In this document: positions 37,091-50,589 of the stretch, piece by piece | How the letters are laid out: every line of letters begins with the position of its first letter | How positions within the stretch are numbered: position 1 is the stretch's first letter | NCBI GenBank assembly: GCA_946699065.1 | Contig: CAMPDV010001279.1 | Span: 1-64,000, forward strand | DNA: 64,000 nucleotides | Origin: Loxodes magnus | Lineage: Eukaryota > Ciliophora > Karyorelictea > Loxodida > Loxodidae | Reading direction: 5' to 3' | Notes under the pieces: generated by a model | The model's database searches: none | The model's input: only the letters and a program-made list of their open reading frames with translations | What the model was told of the DNA's origin: nothing | Made by a program: the position numbers and the translations under genes

Positions 37091-38650
37091 TATTTATCTA
37101 TCAAAATGAAATAAAAATGTAAAACTTTCTAATTTATTTTTGTATTTGTAATTTAAATATGATTTATTTATTTTCTCTTACTGTTACTCTTTTTTACTTT
37201 TAAGATAAATTTTAAATTAATTAAGCTTTTTATGCTAATTTAATTAGAATTGGTTATTATATAAGTAAATTTTTAATTCCATTATTTTTCTATTTACATA
37301 AAAACTAAAAGGCATTATTTGCATTATTTTGACAATGTTCTTAATTTTATAAAACCCAAGTTATTTTATCACTTAATTACTATAAAAAATTTCTTATATA
37401 AACAACTTTATCCATATTCCAAGAAATTTCTTAAAAGAATCTGATCAAAATTAAGATACACAAGAAAACACTCTAATTTATTCTTTTGTAACATTATGGC
37501 CTTTGTTTTCTTATTTTCTTACTAATTATAAATTTCTAATAATATTTTGTAACTTTATCTTAATTAAAGACTTTTCTTCTAAGCTCATTTGAAAACCCAC
37601 ACAGATAATTAGTTTATTAATAAATTATAAATAAATCTAAATTAAAAAGCTAAAATTAAAGCTACTCTTTTGTTACAATTACTACGTTACTAATATTTTA
37701 TTTTTTTAGCAGATAAGCCTTATTTTCACATAATTATATGCAACTATGCTTTAATCTTTATGAGCATAAGAATCTTTAATCTGAGTTTTAAATATTAATA
37801 ATTTAAAAGAGTTATTTTAATTTTCTATTTGGCATAGTAAATTAGCATAAACTATTCCTTTCTATAAAAATATTAGATTTTGTAAGCTATCATTCATTAA
37901 AAAATGCTAATAATTTTTAATTTTTTACTTTTTGTCTTTTCAGTTTTCTCTATTTTAAATATTTAAAGTATAATCTATAAGCAAAATTAAAAACTATAAG
38001 TTATAGTGAATTAAAGTAAATAATAAATAATAAATTTATGCTTTTCTTAAGAACATGAATGTAAATTTTAGAGCAATTATATTTATTTTCAATCAATAAA
38101 ATAATAATTTTTTTAACTAAGCTAAATATAAAGCTTTCAGCATTTTATTTATTATATAATCAAGTTCTTTTAATTTATATTTATTATCTTTTAGTCTTTT
38201 TTTCTTAATCTATTATTGTAAAAATTAACGATTAGATTCAAATTTAATTTCTTATTAGTAATGTTAGGTATATTTTTCATAACAAGTAAAGGCTTTTATT
38301 TTATAAAGAAAAATATAAAATTACTGATAATTAAACAGATAGTTTAGAATCTTTAATGCATTTTTAAACTATTCTCTTCTCTTATTCCTCTCTCTCTTAA
38401 ATTAAAAATATTGAATATTTAAAAAATCTTACTTTCATAATTAAAAGTAAAATATTATAAAAAGTAACGGAGCTATATTTAATTATAACTACTAGTAGAC
38501 TAAAAACTTATTAATAGATTATTTGAAGATTAGATTTAATTATTTCCATAAAAAAGAAACTAAGTTAGGACACTAAATAAAAGTTTATATGCAACTCAAA
38601 AAGAGATTTTATATTAAATTCTAATTATTAAAATTAATTTATTTTGTAAA
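37091..38650. other. AT-rich region without a confident gene
   Basis: T-rich with mixed hydrophobic readings; no start, motif or repeat that I can support. Confidence 0.5.
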
Positions 38651-38851
38651 ATGCAAGTAATTCCTATAAATGCTTATTTAAATAGGTTAGATTTCCTATA
38701 TTTAGAAATTAATTCACTTTCATGTAACAGTAATAAATACTTGCTATATTCAACCATAATTATAATTTACCATACCAGTCTTTAATTTTCTAGTTTTTAT
38801 ACTAACAAAATCTATCTGCATTTTTTATTTAAAAAAGAAGAAGTAAAAAAT

Positions 38852-41230
38852 ATGGAAACTAATTAAAAATCGCTAATTTAAATTCTTAGTGACTCTTCTT
38901 TATCTAGCAACAAAGAAGCTGTGATCTTATAAAAAAAGCATAGGCAGATGTTTACACCTTCATAAATCTAGAATTTGGAAACGCTACAACTGAAGTAAAT
39001 AAAATGAATAGCAAATTTAATAAGATAAATACTAAAACAATGTAGCTAATAGACAATAAATATTTTTCTTAGGGTTACACTAAGATAACTTAAATATTCC
39101 TTGGAGCGATGTCACCAGTTGAAGCGCATTTTAAAAGTTGAGAAATATACTTATCAAAAGAAAGCAAATTTTGCCGCCACAGTTTAATAAAATGAATCAA
39201 AAATATCTTCAGGAAATTTAAATAATAGTGGGATTAATAAAGATATTTAAGATACAAAAAATACTTTAAATAACCAAAATGAAAATAATAACGGAATTAT
39301 AAAATGATCCATATTTACTTAAAACTTAGAGTATAATCATGTATAGTACTCAAATTATAAATTCAACAATCTTTTAAACCAAAAGAATTAAGAAAATTAA
39401 AATCTAAAAAATCTTGAAATCAAAAACATATAACTTTAAGCCTAACTTATTGAAGTAAAGGATCAAATGTAATTCTAGAAATAAGAGTTTGAAACTAGTA
39501 AAAAATAGTTCTTAAATTAGATTAAAGAACTTGAATAATAAATATAAAATAATCAAATTATTTTTAATAAAAAATTTCTATCAGCTTAAGAAAACCAGGA
39601 TCAAACTAATTAAAGGATTATAAGTAAGTATGAAGCAGTAATAGAAAAGTACAAAATGTATGTAAATAAAACTTTCAAGAAATGAAAGAAAATTTAAAAT
39701 TAAAATTAAATACTAAAATCTAAATATTATAAGTAATAACTATAGTTGAAATATAATTAATTAATTTTTGGAAAAAAGCAAAATAATTCTAAAGAGATAG
39801 GAATTTAAACAGATTGTATTTCTCAATATAATAGTTAAACTACATAAACTGATGAAATTAATTAAATCTATTAAATAGATAAATTTTAAGTTTAGTTTAG
39901 AAGTCATTCCTTAGTTCCTTAAAAATCCAATTAATCTACAATAATCATTTAAAATTCCTCGACATAAACTAGCTCGTATGAATTCTTGTATATGTCTTAA
40001 TCTAGTTCATAGGATGTTTTAGAAGAACTTGAGCTATATAAAAAATAATTATCTAAATTTGATTACATTTAGTAATTATATTACGAAATCTCTTAGAAAA
40101 AGAAGACTATTGGGTTTGAATTATTGGAATCTAAAGCCCAAAACCAATAGTTGATAATTTAAAATTAATGACTTATAAATAAAGACTAATAACTATAAAG
40201 CTAATAACTTTAAATAATCAGCTAAAAATATAAAATTAGTAGAGTTTGAAATAAAATATGGAGTTTCAAGAAGAATTATAATAAAAAGATATGGAGTTCC
40301 AAATATTAATATCTTAAAAGCATAATGAAATTTAACACTTAAAAAATTGTAATATATAATAACTACTAACCATAGAAAAATGTAATATAGACATATAAAA
40401 ACAATATTATCTCAAACTTTAATAAACAGCAGAAAATTCTACTTAAAGAGAATTACTAAGCTAAAATAAATAAATTTAGACAGATTAAAGCATTTAAATA
40501 AAATGTAATGTAGAAAATAAAATGATCTAAGCAATTAATTTATAATAACATTAGGAAATTTAAGTTTAATGATAACATTAAGAAGTTGAAGTTAACACTG
40601 AAAAATTGGAATAAAGTTAAACATTTTGTCAAACAAAACTTTATAGATATAAATCACTAAAAACTACAATAAACATATCATTAACTTAATATGGAATTTA
40701 TTTTAAATATCTAGAATAACTTAGAAAACTAGAAGAAATTATATTAAGAAAATAAGAAATTAACATCTAGTACAATAAAATTTAATAATCAAATCAATTT
40801 TGCTAAAAAAGCTTGCTTGATGAGAATTATATAAAACTCCAGTAATTCTTTCATTAGCTAAATATGAACTTCATTTGTAACAATTAAAAGTTTGAGTAAA
40901 ACTTAAGAAAATAGTAAGAAATTAATGAATAATTAATGAAAGAATTATTTGATCTAAAAACCAAGCCTTGATAAAAAGATTAAATGAGCTAAACAAACAT
41001 TAATTATATTGAAAACTAGAATCGCACTGTTATCAAATAATAAAATCCTTTCAAAAGAAAGCATGAAGAAGATGGAATTTAATATCCTCCAGCTAAACGC
41101 ATTATTAAATGAAAAAATATAGAGAAAGTGAAAAGATAATACGATAATAAAATTTTCAATCTCCTCAACTATAAAACTTTATCAGACAAGGTTCGTGAAG
41201 GAGGAACTAATATTAAATGAGCAATGTTCA
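38852..41230 (+). CDS. long coiled-coil protein with TQT motifs; host gene or LINE ORF1
   Basis: ATG 38852 (an in-frame ATG at 38651 is possible) opens frame 2 for about 460 residues, then coding moves to frame 1 near 40,250. The protein is Gln/Asn-rich with long heptad coiled coils (EVKDQMQFQKQEFETSKKQF, QELYKKQ-type runs, MEFQEELQQKDMEFQILISQ). Four IQTD/TQT motifs are visible: GIQTD (39800-39814), TTQTD (39839-39853), SSTQTS (39956-39973) and IQTD (40474-40485), the type bound by dynein light chain LC8. A basic KRKHEED...PPAKR near 41,070-41,105 could be nuclear targeting. The end runs straight into the reverse transcriptase ORF, so this may be the ORF1 of one roughly 6-kb LINE. A nearly intact reading beside a broken ORF2 argues for a host gene instead. 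Confidence 0.6.
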
Positions 41231-44200
41231 AGGAAAGTATATAACAATTAATAAAGAATTAACTCAAGGTACTATAGATAGTACCTAAAATGTTATTAAA
41301 ATAGACAATAAACTACTAGAATCTTATTCGATTTAAGTAATTTACATTTTGATCTAATATTTCCACCAGCACCCTGAGTATAAAAAAAAACTGGTACATA
41401 TATAAAGAGATTCATAAGGGACTAAATATATTTGCATATATTAGGGAGGGCTCCCTGGTGGAGCGCAAGAATCTAAGAAAATAAAAATAGGACATGTAAA
41501 TATAAGCTCAATAGCTAGTAAGCAAACGGTATTATAATAATTCATCCTTGATAATGAATTTGACATTTTTTCAATAAACGAAACATGAACATAATAAACA
41601 TATTGCCCAATTGTTATAGAACAATATCGTACCTATTACTAAAACGCAAATAAACGTGCAGGTGGAGTATGTCTATTAGTAAAAAAGTAACTTGATTCTT
41701 GTTAAAATGAATTAGATTTCTCAAATATTCCTGGACATTTTATAAGCGTGAGAGTTGGAAATTTAATAATAGCATCATGCTATTTGCGTACGAAGGAAAA
41801 GTCAAATATTAATAAGGACATTGCATATGAATACCTTAATAGTATCATAAATAATAGTGACCAAAATCCTAATATCCTTTGCGGCAACTTTAATGCCTTA
41901 ATTCCTAACTACGGTAATAATTCATCACAAATCAATAATAATACTTAAAGATTACTAGACTTTATAGAAGCAAATTAATTAATCATTTTAAATTATAATG
42001 AGTCCAACACATTTATTCATAGAGCCAATAATTAATGTGTAATTACTACTTCTTGGCAACTTCACATTTAAATTCTGCTGCTTTCACTATAAAGTTATCC
42101 AAGGGTTTGCATACTGATAATTTTCCATTAAGTATTACATTAAATTATAATTTAAAAAGAAGTGAATAAGATTAACAATAACGATTACTCTTTAAAATTT
42201 CTAAACTATAGGATTTGGAAACGAGAAACTATTATTAAAATCTATTTTTGGGATAATTTTATCAATTCTAGTAACTTTATTAAAACCATGTTGAAAATTA
42301 CTGCTAATTCATCTACGATCTTATTAGTTATAATGCTCAGATTGCGCTTGGATCTTAAAATCAAAGCAAAAACTATTATCAATTGCCAAGTTACTTAGCT
42401 ACGTTATTTGTTCAAGCAAAAAAGGATAATATTGCATATTAGAACGCATTAACTTTGTATGGACGTCATAATTAAGAAGTTACCAAACTTTACTAGCTTA
42501 AAATTTAATCTTATAAGAGTTATCTTCACAAATTTTGGAAATTAAAACAATTAAAAGCTAAGGAAAAACATAAAGATCTTAACAAAAATGCTTAAATAAT
42601 GTTTAAACAAGCTAAAAGCTAATAAACCCTAAAATTCGTAATTAGATGAATTTTAACTTTAACTAACAATAGCAATTTATTGAAAATTGGGAAACTAACG
42701 TTTTTGATAAACATTCGAAAATAAGAAAATAAGTAAGATAGAATTTGACTTCTCAAACATAAAAATAGAGGGAATATTTAGAAATAAATCTTTTATCTTA
42801 AATTAGAAATTAAGTCATTTATAAAATATGCCTCTTTTTACGTGATTTGAAATTAAAAAAATTATATCTTAGCTTGCAAATAATAAAGCTACAGGTAATG
42901 ATGGTCTAAAAGCTGAACTTATTAAATATGGAGGTTAAGATTTGCATCAAATTATTACAAGTTTCATTAATAACATGCTTAGAACATTTAAAATACCTAA
43001 TGAAATGAAAAAAATAAACATTCTTCCGATTTTCAAAAAAGGAAGCAAAAGTAATTGATGTAATTGACGACCTATAGCTTTATTGAACTGTCTACTTAAA
43101 ATTTATGATAAAGCACTAACATAACTACTTTATAATTATATTTATGAACGGAACATTTTACATCCAGCCTAATTTGGATTTATTCGTAAACGCTCCACTA
43201 CTTAGCAAATTTGAACTATTTAGTAAATTATAGACTTGTATCGTAGATGGTCCCATAAAAAGTAATTAATTGCTACTTTAATAGATGTAGAAAAAATGTT
43301 TGATAGCATATCTAGGAAATTACTTTTTGATCATCTTAGAAGACTTAGGCTACCTTTGGACCTAATATTGGCACTAGAATCTTTTTACGATAATGTTGAT
43401 ACTAAGTTTATAATTGATGGGTATCTTACAAGAACAATTAAATATAACAATGGAGTATTATAAGGAAGTAGCCATGTACCTGTACTTGCAATTTTATACT
43501 ATGATATTGTTATAAGATATTTAGAAGATAATCATAAGAAATTAGGATTTACAATATTATCTAAAACTTTCGTAGTACGAGCCTTCGCTGACGACTTAAT
43601 CCAATTGTCTTCTTCCTAGAAAAATGCCTAAAAATTATTACAAGCTACATCTACAGTTTTTGATTGAGTAAAATTTACAATTAATGTAGATAAATGTGAA
43701 GTAATAGAAATCTTTAAAAAAATAAATGAAAAGAAAGCTAACCTTCTATTAATATAAAGATCAATGGGATTCAAATTGCTTAAAAAGATGAAATTACCTA
43801 TTTAGGATATTAGTTAGGAATAAAATAAAATTACAAATTACATTGTACAGCAGTAGCTACCAAATACAGAGTAGCTATTTAAAAAGCTACTGCAATACTT
43901 TCTAAATATATTTTAGTATCCCCTCTCAGCTTTAAAATTCTTTATAGAACTTTTATTTTGCCTAAAGTTGAATATGGAAGTGATATTACTCTGTGAGCTA
44001 CTATTTCTGGAATTAAAGGAATAAAAAACAAGATAACAAAATCGTAAAGACTTATCTCAAGATAGGAATTTAGATCTTAAGAATTCACATTCAAAGAGTC
44101 ATGCTTTATTGACCTAAACTGGCTTTCTTTTACACATATAGCAACTAAAAATTTAATGCACTATTATTAAAAATTAATGTAATATAGCAAAGAAAATCCT

Positions 44201-44920
44201 AACTAAGATACTGCTTTTCTATTAGAAAAATGCACTAAATTTAATTTACCATACTAGAAACATATAAAGAAATGTATCGATTTGTATAATTTTGACATTT
44301 CACATGTTTAGAGTAAGATGGATTTTTATAAGCTCACAGAATAAAAAATAAAACATAAATTCTTAATGGAATGTCTCTCTAGGAATACACTTATGCCAAC
44401 AGCAAAAAGAATTATAGACTAAATAGAAAATAATTAAAGTGTATTTCCTGAAATTACTTATACCAAATATAATAAACACTATATTAGAGAGACTATTTCT
44501 ATTTATAAACTTAGGACTTTTTCTTATAATTTTCAATAAGAACTTAGTAATCGCCACATTAACGTTAGATATAGCATTATTTGCTTATGTGGCTAAGACT
44601 TTGATGAAACTGATCATATTTTTGATTGCTAATACTATGCAGACATTATTGAGGAACTTGAAAGTCATAAAGCTTTTAAAGAAAAAGACAAGAAGAAACT
44701 AATTCTTTATGACTAAAACTATATAAACAAACATTTTTCAAAGAATCAAATTCCTAAAATAGACAAATTAGTCAAAAATTTTCATTCTAAATTACTATAA
44801 AGCGTATTGAAATGTTTGAACTACAAGATGAGCTTTTAGAAGAGTTTCTAGAAGGAAAAAAAGACAATATTCATCAAGACAATAAATAAAAATATATGAT
44901 AGAGAAAGAACAAGAAGAAG
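41217..44920 (+). pseudogene. non-LTR retrotransposon ORF2 (endonuclease + reverse transcriptase), frameshifted
   Basis: An APE-type endonuclease opens it: KIGHVNISS, NETW (about 41,577), GGVCLLVKK, CGNFNA (about 41,880). The linker is followed by a reverse transcriptase: NKATGNDGLKAELI, PIFKKGS, NGVLQGS (43,448), FADDL (43,584) and a C-terminal Cys-His cluster CLCG...DETDHIFDC (44,582-44,632). Such proteins nick target DNA and copy their own RNA at the nick. Coding moves 3 to 2 (about 42,070), 2 to 1 (about 42,640), 1 to 3 (about 42,840) and 3 to 2 (about 43,715, at an A7 run), all minus one, so the copy is defective or the assembly has lost bases. Gln is TAA/TAG throughout, so the element is adapted to the host code. 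Confidence 0.9.
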
Positions 44921-44959
44921 CTTGATTGAAATTTACAAACTTTTATCTTTCAACATAGT

Positions 44960-47900
44960 TCTCTAAATAAGTCTGAGTATCGAAAAGCTGATGAAGTTAA
45001 AATACTGATATAAAAACTATGAGCGAAGACTCCAATTCTCTTTAGAACCTTTCACAGTATGAAAATAAGTTTAATTAACATATTGCTGACCAATTATTAA
45101 AACTGCAGTCTTTAAGTAAAGATTCAGACATACATTAGAGCTCTTATCTAGTTCTTAAAATTAGTCTGAGTATCGAAAAGATGATGAAGTTAAACTACAG
45201 AAATAGAAAATCTGAGAGAAGACTCCGATATTTTTTGAGTTCTGAAATAGTTTATAAAGCAATTCAGAGTTACGTTAAAGCTGAAAATCTTAAAAAACTG
45301 AAATAAGATTTTTGTGAATAGAAACAGAAATACTTAATAGCTCTGATCTAATTATAAAAAGAGTATGATAGAGGTAAAATTTAAGAAATTAAAAACTAAA
45401 AAACAAACTTTAAGCGAAGAATCCGATATATTTTAGAGATCTGAACTAGTTCCAAAAATTAAAAGTATCGAAAAAGATAATGATGTTAAAGTACTGAAAT
45501 AAAACTTTGAGTTAAGACTCAGATATTCGTGTGTTCGGCATTAGATCTAAATAAATCTGACAAATATATTGCTGAAATACTAAAAGACTGAAAGAAGAAC
45601 TTTAAGTTTGGAATCGGTTTTCCTTGAGAGTACTGATCAAGTTCTCCAAAAAAGTCTGGGTAAAATTAAAGCTTAAGAACTTCAAGACTGTAAGAAGAAC
45701 TTTAAGATTCGAATCCGTTATCCTTGAGAGCTCTGATATTTAATAATAATCAATCTGAATATCGAAAGAGCTGAAACACTAAAAGATTAAAGAAGAATTT
45801 AAAGTTTGGAATCCGTTAATCCTTATGAACTCTGATACTGCTCTCAAAAAAGTCTGGGTAGAGATTAAGCTAAAGAACTGTAAGAAAATCTTTAAGATTG
45901 CAATACGTTATCCTTGATAGCTCTAATCAAGTTCTAAAAATTAAACTGAGAAATGAAAGTCCTGAAATACAAAAAAACTGTAAGAGAAACTTTAAATTTG
46001 GAATCCTTTAATCCTTGATAGTTCTGATCAAGTTCTCGAAAAGAAACAGGTAAGATATAAAGCTTAAGAACTAAAAGAATATGAAAAGAAATTTAAGTTA
46101 GGAGTCCGTTAATCCTTGCAAGCTATGATCAATTTCTCCATAAAAGTTTGCTGAGATAAAGCTTAAGAACAATAGACTGTAAGAAAAACTTTAAGTTTGC
46201 AATCCGTTATCCTTGAAAGCTCTTATCAATTGCCATAAAAGGTCAGGGTATAGGGTAAACTACAGATCTTCAAGACGATAAAAATACTTTTAAGTTCATA
46301 ATCCTTTAATCTTTAAGAGCTCTGATTAAGTTCTCCAAATTTGAACTGAGATCTATATGTGCTGAAATACTAAAAAACTATAATAGAAAATTAATATTTA
46401 GAATCCGTTATCCTAGATAGCTCTGATATAGTTCTCAAAAAGAGACAGTTAGATGTAAAGCTTAAGAACTATAAAAATGTAAGAAGAACTTTAGAATTGC
46501 AATCCGTTATCCTTGAAAGCTCTTATCCAGTTCTCCAAAAACAAACAGATAAACGAAAAGCTTAGAACTAAGATTGTAAGATGAACTTTAAGTTAGGAAT
46601 ACGTTAATACTTGAAAACTCTGATCCAGTTCTCCAAATTTTAACTGAGAATCGAAGTTGCTGAAATAGTAAAAAACTTGAAGAGAAACTTTAAATTTGGA
46701 ATCCGTTAATCCTTGATAGCTCTTATCAAATTCTACAAAAAGAGACAGGTAAGATATTAAGAAAAAGAAAAATAAATCTGTAATAAGAATTTTAAGTTTG
46801 CAATCCGTTAACATTGCGTGTTAGGATCTCTTTCTATAGTTATATCTGAATATCGAAAGTGCTAAATACTAAAAGACTGTAAGATTTATTTTAAATTAGG
46901 AATCCGTTATCCATGAGTGCACTGATCAATTTATCCAAAAAAGTTTGCTGATATAAAGTTTAAGAACTATAAAATTGTAAGAAGAACTTTAAGTGGCAAT
47001 CCTTTATCTTTACGTGCTCGGATTTCTTTCTATAGTTATATCTGAATATCGAAAGCACGGAAATTCAAAAAGACTGTAAGATTAACTTTAAGTTAGAAAT
47101 CCGCTTTCCTTTAGATTTGTTTAAATCCTGCCATTGAACTTAGAATCTAAATGCTGAAATATTTAAAATCTGTAAGAGAAACTTTAAGTTTGAATTCAGT
47201 TAATCGTTAAATGCTCTGATCAGTTTATCCAAAAAAATTTGCTGATATAAAGCTTAAGAACTATAAAACTGTAAGAGAAACTTTAAGTTTGGAGGCCGTT
47301 AATCCTTGAAAGCTCTGATCAAATTCTCCTAATTTGAACTGAGAATTGAATGTGCTAAAATATTAAAAAACTGATAAATTTGGAATCCGTTAGGCGTATG
47401 AAGCTCTAATCAAGTTTTCCAAAAAGAGATTAAAAAAATTTAAAGCTTAAGAACTAAAAGACTGAAATAAGAACTTTAAGACTGCAAACCGTTATCCTTG
47501 CGAGCTCGGATCTTTTCCTTAAATTTAATCTCAATATGCAAAGTGCTGAAATACTAAAAATCTATAAGAGAAACTTTAAGTTTGGAGGTCGTTAATCCTT
47601 GAAAACTCTGATCAAATTCTCCAAATTTGAACTGAGAATCCTAGGTGCTAAAATCTTAAAGACCGTAAGAGAAACTTTAAGTTCGGAATCTGTTTTCCTA
47701 GAGAGCTCTAATCAAAATCTCAAAAAAAGTCTGTGTAGAGTTAAAGCATATGAACTTTAAGACTTTAAGAAGAACTTTAAGTATGGAATCCGTATCCTTT
47801 AGAGCTCGATTGTTTTCTAAAGCATAATCTTATTATCGAAAGTGCTGAAATACTAAAAAACTTGAAGAGAAACTTAAGTTTGGAATCCGTTAATCCTTGC

Positions 47901-48395
47901 GAGCTCTGATCAAGTTCTAAAAAAATGTCTGGATAGATGATAAGCTTAAGAACTTCAGTACGTTATAAAGAATTTAAGTTTAGGAATCCATTTTCCAGAT
48001 TGCTCTGTTCTTTTTCTCAAAATACATCTGAGTTACGAAAAAGCGTAAGTATTTAAAGAATGAAAGTACAACTTATTTTATAGACTCCATTTCACTTGAG
48101 ATCTTTGGTTTAGTTCTAAAGATTTTGTCGGGATAAAATTGAAAAACCTAAATTTTGAATGAATAACTTTGACTAAAACTTCATTCTATTTGAGAGTTTC
48201 GTTCCAGTTCTAAAAATCATTAGTGAAAATTTTAAAAGCGGAAGATTTTAATGTTGAACATTTATTTAAAGAAATTTCTGCTTGAGAGCTTTGGTCTAGT
48301 TCTCAAAATGAGTCTCAGTAGGGATAAAGCTGAAGAGCCTAGAAGATTTTAAGTAGAACTTTGAATAAAAACTCCATTTTGCCTTTTTTAAGGAT
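44960..48395. repeat. about 98-bp satellite array with dimeric organisation
   Basis: Around 34 degenerate head-to-tail units. The landmark AATCCGTTA recurs at 45712, 45810, 45902, 46002, 46103, 46201, 46300, 46402, 46501, 46598, 46700 and so on, at 92-102 bp spacing (mean near 98). Two unit types tend to alternate: GCAATCCGTTATCC with GTCTGGGTAGA and AAGCTTAAGAACT, and GGAATCCGTTAATCC with GAATATCGAAAGTGCTGAAA. That gives a dimer of about 197 bp. Outer units are more diverged. Spacing is not a multiple of three, so a continuous protein is excluded, though the minus strand reads a 33-residue pseudo-repeat. The array is richer in G+C than its surroundings and starts right after the LINE. Confidence 0.9.
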
Positions 48396-48511
48396 TTTCA
48401 CACTATGTATGTAATGATAGATATTTGAATTTATAATGGTTAATTATAATTTTTGATGGTAACTGTTATAAATTACCTTTATAAGCTTTTTTAATCTAAA
48501 TAATAATAAAA

Positions 48512-49957
48512 ATGTAAGCGTTACCAAAATGCTTAATCTGCTAAGAAGATTACAACTTAACTAATGCTCTTCCAACTGTCTTACCTTGTGGACATATTTA
48601 CTGTGGTTTGTGTTTGAATACTCAGTTCTGATTATAAGGCATAATGTAATGTCCTATTTGTTAAAAAGGATTCCATTTTAGATTTGAAGACTTACCTTAA
48701 GAAAGTGATTTAATAAGAATGATATTTTAAAACTAATAATACATATAAAAGATTTAAGATGCTAGATAGAAATTAAAAGAGATAAGGAAGTAAATTATGC
48801 AAAAATCTAAAACCATTACAACCAAATTATCTAACATTACTAATACTCTCATTATACCATATACTAATATCATCCAATACACTACCATTAACTACAACTA
48901 ATAACACTAAAATATTATACAATCATCCTAATTCCCTATTTACTCATTTCTAAAACCAACTCAAATCCAAACTATAACAGTCTAACTATATTCCACTATA
49001 TAACCACCTTTACTACTAAACCCTAAATTAACTTCAAATTATATCACACAAATAAGAAACTAACTATAGTACAATACTAAGTAACAACAGTTAAACACTA
49101 AACAGACTAATTAACATAAACTAACCTAGTAGCAACAGTTTATTCAATCTAACTATATTCACTTTTTTGATTACTTAATTTAAAAATTAAGTTTATTTAA
49201 CATTTAAACAGAGTAATTACGATAAGTCTAAGTTTAAATTATAATTCCAGAATTTAGTAAAAGTATAGAATATTAAAATAAGTTATATTTAATTGGAGGA
49301 TAAAACTAATAATAAAATAAAGGAATAAAAGAAACTCGATAGTTCGATTTCGAAGGTAATAATACAAAACTTAGTGATCTAAATGAGGGAAGATATTAAT
49401 TTGGATTAGCAGTAGCTTAAAATTATCTTTATGTGGTTGGAGGAGTTACTAGTATAAATCAAGCTTTAAAATCAGTAGAAAAGTTAAAGATAGGAAACTA
49501 AAGTAAATGATAAAAATGCTCTTAATTATTATTCATAATAGTAGACTAAACTTTAGTAGTAGATAAAGATGAATAAAACATTTATTCAATTGGAGGTGTA
49601 AATTAGAAAGTATAAACTTTAAAAGATATATGAAAGTATAACATATAGGATGATAGATGGATTAAGCAAAATTTGAATCTTCCTGAAGCTATTGCTTATC
49701 CTATAGTTTCTTTAGAGCCTTTTGTCGTATTCGGAGGTTTAAAAAATCCATTTACGAAAGAATGTTCAAGAAGAATATATAAAAGAAACTAATAATAATG
49801 GCAATAAAGTTAAATTTTTAAAGATGTTTTAGCTTTAACGGAGATGAAAATAAGAGGTGTCTATGGATATGTTTTTGCTTCTGAATAGGGAAGAGCTTCA
49901 ATAATGAGGATTGATTTAGAAAAGTTGAGTTATAGAAGTGTTAAAGGGGATAACTGA
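48512..49957 (+). CDS. RING-finger kelch-repeat protein, probable E3 ubiquitin ligase
   Basis: ATG 48512; one frame throughout. Residues 7-50 form a C3HC4 RING: C7, C10, C26, H28, C31, C34, C47, C50 (CLIC, CGHIYCGLC, CPIC), which binds E2 enzymes in ubiquitin transfer. Residues about 95-230 are an Asn/Thr/Gln/Ile/Tyr linker encoded by sequence almost without G. Kelch blades follow, each with a hydrophobic-GG core: LYLIGG (about 258), LYVVGG (305), IYSIGG (357), FVVFGG (405), with Trp between blades partly from TGA. Kelch domains usually select substrates. The stop is taken as TGA 49955-49957; if that codon is Trp, the frame continues into a hydrophobic, C-poor segment that could be a membrane tail. 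Upstream is a satellite array, downstream a kinesin-like gene. Confidence 0.85.
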
Positions 49958-50589
49958 GATAATAATAATATTGATATGATTAATATTATTGATAATAAAT
50001 ATAGTTTTATATGTAAGTAGTTTAAATATCTATAGTAAATATGTTACTACTTATTAATATGGTTAATCTATACTTATTAGTGTTGTATTTTTATAAGTTT
50101 TTTTGTATGTTTAAGTGTATATATGATGTTGATATGGTAATGTAGTTATAGCTATATAGTTGACAATAAAGATTATTTTCCTTACTAGCTCTTTTTAAAG
50201 CTGAAATAAATAAAGAATCAAATTTTATCTAAACATCTTTAAAAATCTATTATTCAAATATTATCATTATTCAGATACTAACATACAGCTTATAACATAC
50301 CAAAACATATTCAACAATGTCAAAAAACTATCTTTAATATATCCTTATATTTAAATTATACAAGTACAGATTACTATTTATCTAATCAAAACTATAATCA
50401 AATTATCATTAACCTATATCTAAATACAAGTCATTATTACTATCATACACTCTAAAATACATACTTTAATACCAACTACTAAACTTTCCTATACACATAT
50501 ATCAAATCAGGCCATTATAACCCTAATACTTCCGATAAAAGTTCAATCATAATAAATAAATAATAATAAATAACAACGTACACTTGTGT

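Noticed and set aside
44960..48395. CRISPR array or protein repeat gene
   Set aside because: Units are contiguous without unique spacers, and spacing of 92-102 bp breaks any continuous reading frame.
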